Below, in pieces: positions 23,850 to 33,072 of a stretch of DNA of 34,505 nt. The stretch spans positions 1 to 34,505 of the forward strand of contig CAZCIB010000023.1 in assembly GCA_964498755.1 (NCBI GenBank), in the 5' to 3' direction. The number at the start of each line of letters is the position of its first letter. Positions within the stretch are counted from its first letter, which is position 1. Made by a program: the position numbers and the translations under genes. A model generated the notes under the pieces. That model made no database searches, was not told the DNA's origin, and worked only from the letters and a program-made list of their open reading frames with translations. The stretch comes from RZZS01 sp964498755 (GTDB lineage Bacteria; Pseudomonadota; Alphaproteobacteria; Micavibrionales; Micavibrionaceae).

Positions 23850-24290
23850 ATGGCGGCGGATATAGAAACTAAAAAGAATATTCGGGAGAATTGGCTGATT
23901 TCTATTCTATGTTTGGCTGACATGGATTTGCAAAAAGAAAGATGGCTTGATAGACGTATCACGAATCCCGCATGGTCCTTCATTGAGTTTTACAATTCGT
24001 ATTTTGATGTGATTTCCTCAAGCTATGAAGATCTAGTCGCTGCGGGTTTTTTTACAAATGACGAATATATGGCCGTCAAGGATTTTCATGAAGCCTTAGC
24101 TGCTTATCAAGAGCCGGAAGACGCGGTAGACCACGATTCAATTCTGGCGGATGAGGATTGGCAAAGTGTTGTTGCGTTGGGGCATCGATCTGTTGAGCGC
24201 CTTAAAGATATTATAACCCAACCTGAAGAACAGGCTCTTTTTGAGCGAAGTCGTTATGCTCCTGACCTTACGGAGGCTGATTTTTCCTAG
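23850..24290 (+). CDS. Unknown small acidic protein
   Basis: 146 residues, soluble, all-helical in appearance, acidic (many D and E), no signal peptide, no motif I recognise. Aromatic residues cluster at 43-60 (WSFIEFYNSYFDVISS). Starts 6 bp after the GNAT stop. Codon use is AT-richer than its neighbours (GAT, AAA, TTT, TAT preferred), which fits a transferred gene. It could be an immunity or antitoxin-like protein given the TA pair 120 bp away, but nothing in the sequence shows this. Confidence 0.7.
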   Translation: MAADIETKKNIRENWLISILCLADMDLQKERWLDRRITNPAWSFIEFYNSYFDVISSSYEDLVAAGFFTNDEYMAVKDFHEALAAYQEPEDAVDHDSILADEDWQSVVALGHRSVERLKDIITQPEEQALFERSRYAPDLTEADFS

Positions 24291-24410
24291 CCTTAAGTTT
24301 TCTTTTGTACTCGTGGATGGGTCTCCAGAGATGCCGTGCCCTCCCGCCTTCGCGGAGGTGACGGATGTGGGGGAAGTCTCGAAACTCGCTTCTCTAAACC
24401 CGCGTCTAGA

Positions 24411-24683
24411 TCACCTCTTCAAATCCCTGTAAAAATTCTCGTGGGAGCCGAACATCAAAAGAGTGAGCGTTACGGTTTCTCCGTCATAATCATAGGCAAT
24501 CAGGGTAAGCTGGCCGACCATCTTGAATTTGTGCACACGGATATTGCGCAAATCGCCTTTCTTTTCCTGCCCGATAGCCGGATTTTTCTCGATGTCCTGG
24601 ACGGCCTTATCAAGCGCAAGTTTCTGATTTTTTTTAAGCTTCTTTTCTTGCTGCGCAAAAAAGCGGGTTTTTTGAGTTTTCAA
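24411..24683 (-). CDS. RelE/ParE-like toxin
   Basis: 90 residues, basic. ParE/RelE-superfamily pattern: helical Lys-rich start (KTRFFAQQEKKLKKNQK), then DLRNIRVHKFKMVGQLTLIAYDYDGETVTLTLLMFGSHENFYRDLKR, whose ending G-S-H-E-N-F-Y-R-D-L is characteristic of a RelE/ParE subgroup. Such toxins cut ribosome-bound mRNA or block gyrase; here the target is unknown. Nine bases separate it from the upstream antitoxin. Confidence 0.8.
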   Translation of the reverse strand: MKTQKTRFFAQQEKKLKKNQKLALDKAVQDIEKNPAIGQEKKGDLRNIRVHKFKMVGQLTLIAYDYDGETVTLTLLMFGSHENFYRDLKR

Positions 24684-24692
24684 TTTTGAGCC

Positions 24693-24923
24693 CTAATCTT
24701 CGTCCTTCCAACCGTATTCGTATGGCAAAACATCTCCTTCTGAAGCTTCATCAATTGCGAGGAGAAGGTCTTTTATAAATTCGTAAGGCAGGTCCGGGTT
24801 TTCTTCGGCGATCTTGCCGATTTTCGCCCAGTACTCGATCTGTTTGGGCGTCGAGCGGCTATAGACATTGGCATAGCGCCGCGCCTCTTCGACAAGCGAG
24901 TCGGATAAATTCACGGCTGTCAT
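24693..24923 (-). CDS. ParD-like antitoxin
   Basis: 76 residues. V-N-L-S-D-S-L-V-E-E-A-R-R-Y-A-N then R-S-T-P-K-Q-I-E-Y-W-A-K-I-G-K-I-A-E-E-N-P-D-L-P-Y-E-F-I-K-D-L-L is the ParD-like antitoxin pattern: an N-terminal DNA-binding ribbon-helix-helix-like part and a C-terminal toxin-binding tail. AAGGA lies before ATG 24923. Transcribed with the toxin from the promoter at 24952-24980. Confidence 0.85.
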   Translation of the reverse strand: MTAVNLSDSLVEEARRYANVYSRSTPKQIEYWAKIGKIAEENPDLPYEFIKDLLLAIDEASEGDVLPYEYGWKDED

Positions 24924-24951
24924 TTTGTTCCTTTTTGTTGTTTTTAGTTTT

Positions 24952-24980
24952 ATTTTATATTAATAAGTTATTTATTGCAA
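24952..24980 (-). promoter_or_regulatory. Promoter of the ParD-like/RelE-like pair
   Basis: On the minus strand TTGCAA (24980-24975), a 17-bp spacer and TAAAAT (24957-24952). The spacer contains a palindrome AATAAGTTATT (24962-24972), a good place for the antitoxin to bind and shut off its own promoter. Confidence 0.7.
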
Positions 24981-25021
24981 TCTTTCGATATGCCATCCTA
25001 AGTGGCTGGCATGGTGGAAAT

Positions 25022-25147
25022 CTCGCAACTAGCCTCTTCCTTCTCGCTTCTCGCTTCTCGCCTCTTCCTTCTCGCATCTTCCTTCTCGCCTCTTCCTTCT
25101 CGCTTCTTCCTTCTCGCTTCTTCCTTCTCGCTTCTCGCTTCTCTCAT
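25022..25147. repeat. 18-unit heptanucleotide array upstream of ppdK
   Basis: Eighteen 7-bp units in perfect register: CTCGCAA, CTAGCCT, then alternating CTTCCTT and CTCGCTT-type units (CTCGCTT at 25043, 25050, 25099, 25113, 25127 and 25134; CTTCCTT at 25036, 25064, 25078, 25092, 25106 and 25120), ending with CTCTCAT. It lies within the 309-bp gap 24924-25232, 85 bp before the ppdK start, on a pyrimidine-rich plus strand. Same unit family as 1923-1985. Confidence 0.95.
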
Positions 25148-25232
25148 CCCGAAAACGCTTTTCACGTCTCTCAAAATCGTTACAGTAGACTTCATATCAT
25201 TACTGACTAACGGATAGAGAGGACAATCCACC

Positions 25233-27926
<2,694 letters not shown>

Positions 27927-27951
27927 GCTGCTTTAAGGGGACTTTCTTTGT

Positions 27952-27977
27952 GGGGCACAATAAATTCATTGTGCCCC
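27952..27977. terminator. Hairpin after ppdK
   Basis: Perfect 10-bp stem GGGGCACAAT/ATTGTGCCCC, 6-nt loop. 23 bp after the ppdK stop. Followed by C not T, so it may be a stability element rather than a terminator. Confidence 0.7.
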
Positions 27978-27989
27978 CATAGGTAGAAC

Positions 27990-28020
27990 GGGGACGGAGT
28001 GAGGCACTCCGTCCCCTTTT
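27990..28020. terminator. GGGGACGGAGT palindrome, copy 3, terminator of ppdK
   Basis: 12-bp perfect stem GGGGACGGAGTG/CACTCCGTCCCC with a 3-nt loop, then TTTTG. The same core as at 8169 and 10064. Placed between convergent ppdK and ygfZ; the reverse strand has AAAA before it. Confidence 0.85.
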
Positions 28021-28029
28021 GCTTTGCCG

Positions 28030-28980
28030 CTAAACCATCTCATCCTTCAACAACGCCAGTCCGAGATCGCCGCATCTGGAGCGCATCTGACCGATGGGCG
28101 GGGCAGGGGGCTGATCACCTCCCTCCCGACCTCCTTCCTTGGGGAGGGGGGAGAGGTTATCCGAGCGCTCACTGGATTCTCCCCCTTCTTCGATGGGGGA
28201 GTTAGAGGGGGGTGATGAATGGGAGGGGAAAATAATCTCCTCAATATCCTTCGCCGTCACCGCATGGCCAAAATCCAGATCTTTGTTCTTCAAACGCACG
28301 GCGTATAAATGCCGTTTGGTTAATTGGCGGTAATGCATGCGGGCAGTGAGTTCCTGGCCCATATAGCAGCCTTTTTTGAAGCACACGCCGTTCAGCCTGT
28401 CGATATTCGATTCCAGCAGCGTTGCGCGCTCCGGGATCATGTCGCGGCTGCCGTCGGGAATGGCGAGGGAAATACGCAGGCGGTCCCATTCTTCAAATTC
28501 CCCCTCAGCCTCCCGCTCTCCGGGAAGAGGGGCGAGGCGAGGCGGGCGCAATACCCGGTATCCCATCTCTTCATGTCTGGGGTCGGGATAGAGAATCCCG
28601 GAATCCCGGAATCCCGGAATCTCCGAATTTTTAGAGCTTTTCCGAGATTCCGAGATTCTGAGATTCCGAGATTCCAGAAAGGCATAAACATCCACTTCTC
28701 TCTCAACGCCAACCTCTACCTTCGCCCGCAATTTATAGACGGACAGCCGCTTGGCCAGATCTTCGGCCCGGTCACCGCCTTCGGTTTCAAGAAGGATTGT
28801 ATCGTCCTGTTCTACAATAAAAAAATCGTGCAGGAATTTACCCTGCGGCGTCAGGAAGCAGGCGTAGACGCTGCCTTGCGTATCCAGCAGATTCACGTCA
28901 TTACTGACAAGGCCCTGTAAAAAGGCCCGCCGGTCTGCGCCGGAAATCGTTACAAGGCTGCGGTTTGGAAGTTTGATCAT
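28030..28980 (-). CDS. ygfZ: YgfZ/GcvT-like folate-binding protein carrying repeat insertions
   Basis: 316 residues. YgfZ binds tetrahydrofolate and helps maintain Fe-S enzymes such as MiaB. N-terminal LITISGADRRAFLQGLVSND-type opening, catalytic-type motif KGCYMGQE at 203-210, and a C-terminal GQMRSRCGDLGLALL. The protein is spread apart by low-complexity stretches: residues 103-129 (an 8-bp-unit palindrome), 147-160 (PLPGEREAEGE) and 252-293 (SPPSNSPIEEGGESS, NLSPLPKEGGREGG). These keep the frame open but are not in normal YgfZ proteins. The longest lies between the strand FLE and the DPR...LGYR motif. The gene probably still encodes a functional core. It is convergent with ppdK. Confidence 0.88.
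   Translation of the reverse strand: MIKLPNRSLVTISGADRRAFLQGLVSNDVNLLDTQGSVYACFLTPQGKFLHDFFIVEQDDTILLETEGGDRAEDLAKRLSVYKLRAKVEVGVEREVDVYAFLESRNLRISESRKSSKNSEIPGFRDSGILYPDPRHEEMGYRVLRPPRLAPLPGEREAEGEFEEWDRLRISLAIPDGSRDMIPERATLLESNIDRLNGVCFKKGCYMGQELTARMHYRQLTKRHLYAVRLKNKDLDFGHAVTAKDIEEIIFPSHSSPPSNSPIEEGGESSERSDNLSPLPKEGGREGGDQPPAPPIGQMRSRCGDLGLALLKDEMV
28120..28215. repeat. REP-like palindromes in ygfZ C-terminal coding region
   Basis: CTCCCCC/GGGGGAG and CCCTCCC/GGGAGGG hairpin arms within a G/C-run-rich stretch on the minus strand that encodes SPIEEGG and SPLPKEGGREGG. This style (CCCTC..GAGGG) is a widely dispersed bacterial repeat that often lies between or inside genes. Confidence 0.65.
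28593..28674. repeat. Coding palindrome of 8-bp units in ygfZ
   Basis: Left arm 28593-28624 is four 8-bp units (GAATCCCG three times, GAATCTCC); right arm 28643-28674 is four units of CGAGATTC (one TGAGATTC); loop of 18 bp. In the ygfZ transcript the arms pair over 32 positions with three G-U wobbles and two mismatches. Confidence 0.95.
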
Positions 28981-28989
28981 AGTTTTTTT

Positions 28990-29195
28990 TAAACCACGAA
29001 TGAACGCGAATAAACACGAATAATGCGCCGAAGGCGCAATAATTTTTTTAAACCACGGCGATCACAGCGCACACGGCGAAACTATCGCAAACGTCGATGT
29101 GACCGCTGTGCGCGCTGTGGTTCAGGAAAGAAAAAGTTTAATTGCGCTTCGCGCTTGAAAAACATTCGTGTTTATTCGCGTTCATTCGTGGTTTA
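28990..29195. repeat. Nested palindrome: 32-bp arms around a second palindrome
   Basis: Outer arms 28990-29021 and 29164-29195 are perfectly complementary over 32 bp and consist of 10-bp units (CACGAATGAA, CGCGAATAAA, CACGAAT). Inside, a small hairpin TGCGCC/GGCGCA (29024-29038), then a second palindrome about 29050-29123 with 9-bp units (CACGGCGAT, CACAGCGCA, CACGGCGAA against CACAGCGCG, CACAGCGGT). Fills nearly all of the divergent gap between ygfZ and the glycosyltransferase, so it must share or exclude their promoters. Confidence 0.95.
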
Positions 29196-29205
29196 GAACA
29201 AGAGA

Positions 29206-30156
29206 ATGAACATTCTCTTTATCACATCCACCCGGTTTGGCGACGCGATTTTATCGACCGGCATTCTGGATTATCTGGTCAGAGAGCATCCGGGCGCGTC
29301 CATGACGGTGGCCTGCGGGCCGTTGCCAGCGTTGCTGTTTGAAAATGTTCCGGGCGTGGAAGAAGTCATATCGCTCAAAAAACAAAAGCGGGCCGGGCAC
29401 TGGATCGAACTCTGGAAACGCGTCCATAAAACGAAATGGGATATCGTCGTCGATCTGCGCAATTCGATGGTCTCGCGACTGATCCCGGCAAAGAAGCGTT
29501 ATATCCATGGCGGGCATATCAATGCGAAGCTGCACAAGGCCGAGCAAAACGCGGCTGTGCTGAAACTCGATCACGTTCCGGCGCCGAGGCTGTGGTTGAA
29601 TGAAAAACAAAAAACAGAGGCTGAAAAACTTATCCCGGACGGCCCGCCCGTATTGGCCGTCGGCCCGACGGCGAACTGGCCGGCCAAGACCTGGCCGCCG
29701 GGCTGTTTTATCGAGGTGATCGCCGAACTGCTTAACCCGGAAAACGGCTATCCGTTCCAGCGCGTCGCCGTCTTCGGCGCGCCGGGCGAGGAATATCAGG
29801 CGCAGCCGGTTACAGAGTCCGTGCCGCCGGGACTGTGCATTGACCTTGTCGGCAAGACGGATCCGGTAATGGCCGGGGCGGCGCTTGCGCGCTGCGCGCT
29901 TTATATAGGCAATGATTCTGGCCTGATGCATACGGCGGCGGCCGTAGGCGTTCCCACATTCGGTCTGTTCGGGCCGAGCTATCCGCATCTCTACCGGCCA
30001 TGGGGCGATCACTGCGCCTATGCGCGCACGCCGGAAACGTTCGATGAACTGATCGATTATGAAGGATATGAACCGGAACTCGCGCCGTGCCTGATGACGA
30101 GTCTGGAGCCGGAAGCGGTTTTAAAGGAAATCAAACGTTTTTGGGCCGGGCTCTGA
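29206..30156 (+). CDS. Family 9 glycosyltransferase (heptosyltransferase type)
   Basis: 316 residues. GT-B fold transferase of the ADP-heptose:LPS heptosyltransferase family. N-terminal MNILFITSTRFGDAILSTGIL with the D at the acceptor side (R-F-G-D-A-I-L), the central strand PVLAVGPTANWPAKTWPP, and the nucleotide-binding end CALYIGNDSGLMHTAAAVGVPTFGLFGPSYP, where N-D-S-G-x-x-H is the family signature. It would add a sugar to the lipopolysaccharide core or another envelope glycan. Convergent with a lipoprotein gene 3 bp away. ATG 29206 begins 10 bp after the nested palindrome, with AACAAGAG upstream as a weak ribosome binding site. Confidence 0.9.
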   Translation: MNILFITSTRFGDAILSTGILDYLVREHPGASMTVACGPLPALLFENVPGVEEVISLKKQKRAGHWIELWKRVHKTKWDIVVDLRNSMVSRLIPAKKRYIHGGHINAKLHKAEQNAAVLKLDHVPAPRLWLNEKQKTEAEKLIPDGPPVLAVGPTANWPAKTWPPGCFIEVIAELLNPENGYPFQRVAVFGAPGEEYQAQPVTESVPPGLCIDLVGKTDPVMAGAALARCALYIGNDSGLMHTAAAVGVPTFGLFGPSYPHLYRPWGDHCAYARTPETFDELIDYEGYEPELAPCLMTSLEPEAVLKEIKRFWAGL

Positions 30157-30159
30157 GTC

Positions 30160-30690
30160 TTATTCGTTATAGGGATCAAGGTCGCGCTGTTTTTCGCGCC
30201 TTTCCACTTTTGGTCTGGCCGGACTTTTGCCTCTCCGCTCGCCGGTGACCGTTTCGTAATAGACGTCCCGCGCTTCCTCCGCGACTTCTGGCGGGACGAA
30301 TTGCTGGCGCGCCCAGCCTTTCGAAAGCATGCAGGTTTCGAAGTCGTGATAGTCGCGGTGCTCGTAGCGCAGATCGCCTTCCCGTTCGGGCGTGTCCCAT
30401 TGGGCCAGGCGCCCTTCAGCCGTCTGCGGGTCCGGCGGAACGCCGCCGACGTTATTCGCCGGAATGCGTTCACGAACGGGAGCGTCATTTTGAAGCTCAC
30501 GTATAGCATACGCGCATTCGGCGATGTCCTTGTTCAGGCGTTGCTGCGCCTCTTCGCCGCGCAGATAGAGCGCGGACGTTAAATCCTTGCGCTGCCAGAA
30601 ATCCTCTTTATAGCCGAGATAGCCTTCCGGCGGTATTGGCGCGCAGGAAGTTGCGAGAACAAGCGCGGCGATGGCAAGCAGTTGTTTCAT
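30160..30690 (-). CDS. Small lipoprotein, unknown function
   Basis: 176 residues. Lipobox LATSC with Cys16 and a short hydrophobic lead (MKQLLAIAALVLA), so lipid-anchored in the envelope. The mature part is polar, Glu/Arg-rich, with two further cysteines and no motif I know. It ends in a basic, Lys/Arg-rich tail. Convergent with the glycosyltransferase. Downstream of the solute-binding protein on the same strand but separated by a 104-bp gap carrying a palindrome. Confidence 0.82.
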   Translation of the reverse strand: MKQLLAIAALVLATSCAPIPPEGYLGYKEDFWQRKDLTSALYLRGEEAQQRLNKDIAECAYAIRELQNDAPVRERIPANNVGGVPPDPQTAEGRLAQWDTPEREGDLRYEHRDYHDFETCMLSKGWARQQFVPPEVAEEARDVYYETVTGERRGKSPARPKVERREKQRDLDPYNE

Positions 30691-30723
30691 AGTTAGAGCA
30701 TAGCAAGGCGCTTTGCGCAGCGC

Positions 30724-30792
30724 AATTCGCTGATTGGCTTATTTGTTGATTAGCTGATTAAATCCGTTTTCTAATGAGCTAATCAGCGAATT
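30724..30792. repeat. 20-bp palindrome after the solute-binding protein
   Basis: Arms 30724-30743 and 30773-30792: 12 bp perfect (AATTCGCTGATT/AATCAGCGAATT) then eight more pairs with two wobbles. Units of ctgattagct type also fill the loop. Starts 2 bp past the TAG of the solute-binding protein (minus strand), so it can end that transcript. Confidence 0.8.
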
Positions 30793-30794
30793 AT

Positions 30795-32501
30795 CTAATC
30801 AGCCCCTTCCGACCACCAAGTCTCGATCACCATGCCGTAAAGCGGGGTCGTTCCCGGCCGTTTGACGGGCGCCCAATACGCGGCGAAATCCCGGCCGGCG
30901 TACCAGAGCGGAATGATATATTGTCCCTCCCAGAGTTTTTGATCGAGCGCGCGGGTTTTCTCTATGAGTTCTTTACGCGTTCCGGCATGGGCGATGGATT
31001 TGGCGAGCGCGTCGATTTCCGGGTCGCAGATCCCGGCGTAATTCCACCGCGCCGGCTGGTTCGCCGCTTCGCAGCTCCAGTACAGGTATTGCTCGGTTCC
31101 GGGCGACAGGCTCGAAAGCCAGTAATACAGCGTCATGTCGAAATCGTATTCATTGAGCCGCGCCAGATACTGCGCCGAATCGAGAACGCGAATGTTCGCC
31201 GTGATGCCCATGCGATCCAGAGATCGTTTAAAGGCGAGGGCGATTTTTTCATCGTTTGGATTTCCTAGGATGATCTCGAATGAAAAGGGCTGGCCGTTTT
31301 TCATGCGGCGTCCGTCTTCGACCGTCCATCCGGCTTCGTTTAACAGGGCGTTGGCCGCGCGCATGCGCTGTCTCTGGTTCTGCGTCACTACCGCGTTTTC
31401 TTTATTGCCCGCGTGAAAGGCCAGTTCGGAATTCGGGAAAAAACTGTCAACGCGCTTATACATGCCGTGAAAGAGCGACTCGTTAATCCATTCAAAATCG
31501 AGCAGCAGATTGAGCGCCTTGCGCACGCGGATGTCATCGAAAGGCGGGCGCCGCGTATTGAAAATAAAAGCGTTCACCCGCTCCGGGCGGCCGTGCGGCA
31601 ATTCCGCAAGTGTGACTACGCCCTCATTCGCGGACGAAAAGTCATAGCCGCTGGCCCATTTGCCAGCGTCCCATTCGCGGCGCAGCATGACGTCGCCCGC
31701 CTTGAACGCTTCGAACGCGACCGTATCGTCGCGGAAATAGTCGTAGATAATCGTGTCGAAGTTAAAGTGGCCGCGGCTGGTCAGCAGGTCTTTGGCCCAG
31801 TAGTCATCGACCCTCTCGTAAACAATGCGTCGGCCCGGATCAACTTCCTTAATGCGGTAGGGCCCGTTTAAAAGCGGCTCTTCCAGCACGGCCGAATCGA
31901 ATGCGCGGCCCGACCACCATTTTTTACTTAAGACCGGCATCATCGCGAAAATCATCACGGTCTCGGCGTCGCGGTCTTCGCTGAACGAAAATTTGACCGT
32001 GCGTTCATCAATTTTTTCGACGGTTTCAGCCAGCGCATAAACGCGGCGCATATTGGGGCGGCCACTTTCTTTCAGCGTTTGATAAGAGAAAATCACGTCA
32101 TCCGCCGTGATCGGGCTGCCGTCGTGAAAGCGCGCCGTCGGATTGATATGAACGGTCAGAGTGGAGCGGTCTTCAGGGATCTCCACGCGCTCGGCGATAA
32201 GGGGATACATGGTAAAGGGCTCGTCCCAGACCCGCTGCATTAAGCGGTCGTAAACCAGATTTAGCCCCTTGGCCGCCTTGCCCTTGATTGAATAGGGGTT
32301 AAGCGTATCGAACGTTCCGGATGCGCCCTGAACAAGCGTTCCGCCTTTTGGCGCGTCCGGATTGGCGTAGTCAAGATGCGTATCGCCGGGACCGTATTTC
32401 GGCGCGCCGTGCATGGCCAGCCCATAAAGCGCTTCAGCTTGCGCCGCGAACGGCGCTAGAATAACAAAAACGAATAAAATGATTTGAAACCTGCGCCCCA
32501 T
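30795..32501 (-). CDS. Extracellular solute-binding protein, family 5 (YejA-like)
   Basis: 568 residues with a signal peptide (MGRRFQIILFVFVILAPFAAQA/EA), so periplasmic. Family 5 binding proteins bring oligopeptides, dipeptides, nickel or other substrates to an ABC permease. Signature blocks: PDAPKGGTLVQG near the mature N-terminus, VTLTVHINPTARFHDGSPITADDVIFSYQTLKESG, LNGPYRIKEVDPGRRIVYERVDDYW. The wording FHDGSPITADDV and PDAPKGG are of the YejA (microcin C, oligopeptide) subgroup. No permease or ATPase gene is in the window. AGGGGAGGCAGA precedes ATG 32501, a good ribosome binding site lying inside the macrodomain gene. Confidence 0.93.
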   Translation of the reverse strand: MGRRFQIILFVFVILAPFAAQAEALYGLAMHGAPKYGPGDTHLDYANPDAPKGGTLVQGASGTFDTLNPYSIKGKAAKGLNLVYDRLMQRVWDEPFTMYPLIAERVEIPEDRSTLTVHINPTARFHDGSPITADDVIFSYQTLKESGRPNMRRVYALAETVEKIDERTVKFSFSEDRDAETVMIFAMMPVLSKKWWSGRAFDSAVLEEPLLNGPYRIKEVDPGRRIVYERVDDYWAKDLLTSRGHFNFDTIIYDYFRDDTVAFEAFKAGDVMLRREWDAGKWASGYDFSSANEGVVTLAELPHGRPERVNAFIFNTRRPPFDDIRVRKALNLLLDFEWINESLFHGMYKRVDSFFPNSELAFHAGNKENAVVTQNQRQRMRAANALLNEAGWTVEDGRRMKNGQPFSFEIILGNPNDEKIALAFKRSLDRMGITANIRVLDSAQYLARLNEYDFDMTLYYWLSSLSPGTEQYLYWSCEAANQPARWNYAGICDPEIDALAKSIAHAGTRKELIEKTRALDQKLWEGQYIIPLWYAGRDFAAYWAPVKRPGTTPLYGMVIETWWSEGAD

Positions 32502-33072
32502 GAATCTGCCTCCCCTGCACAGCGATAATCCGATTAGACCCTATTACCTGCAGCGTATCAAACTGCTGCGCGGAGATATACTTGAACAAAATGTTGACGC
32601 CATTGTGACGACGATTCCCAAGTCGCTCGAAATCAAGGGCAAACTTAATCAGGATTTGATGGACTGGACGGACAGCCAGCTCGACGAATACATCCTTGAA
32701 AACATCTACAAGCCGCATCCCGGCGATTCGTTCGTCGTGCCGGGTTACAACCTTCCCGCCGATCACGTGATTTTTTCGGTTGTGCCGGGGTGGCGCACGG
32801 AATTCGACCGCACGGACCGGGATCTCCTGCGCGCCTATCGCGGGGCGATGGAATTAGCGGTGAAAAACGGATATCACAGCGTGGCGTTTCCGGCTCTTAT
32901 TACCGGGGATAAAAGCTTTCCCGTGGCGCGCGCCGCAAGGCTCGCGATTCAGGGGATCGCCGAACGGCTGGACGATCCGATCCGCGAAGTGCGCATCATG
33001 TGCTTTAACCCCGACGCGACGAAATGCTACCGGGAACGGCTGGAAAAGCTGGGCTGGGTCGAGGAGGTTTAG
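32500..33072 (+). CDS. Macrodomain protein
   Basis: 190 residues. Macro fold that binds ADP-ribose and can remove it from proteins. IKLLRGDILEQNVDAIVTTIPKS fits the first strand and the binding loop, with V-T-T-I-P where most have V-N-A-A-N; VIFSVVPGWR replaces the usual H-x-V-G-P; HSVAFPALITGDKSFPVARAARLAI is the G-x-x-x-x-P-x-x-x-A-A segment. The altered loop means ADP-ribose binding or hydrolysis is uncertain. Start ATG 32500-32502 shares CATG with the opposite gene's ATG, leaving no promoter between them. No good ribosome binding site is seen. Overlaps the stop of the next gene by 4 bp. Confidence 0.8.
   Translation: MNLPPLHSDNPIRPYYLQRIKLLRGDILEQNVDAIVTTIPKSLEIKGKLNQDLMDWTDSQLDEYILENIYKPHPGDSFVVPGYNLPADHVIFSVVPGWRTEFDRTDRDLLRAYRGAMELAVKNGYHSVAFPALITGDKSFPVARAARLAIQGIAERLDDPIREVRIMCFNPDATKCYRERLEKLGWVEEV

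Noticed and set aside
25022..25147. Heptamer array as a CRISPR array
   Set aside because: Units are 7 bp with no spacers; CRISPR repeats are 23-47 bp with unique spacers. No cas gene seen.
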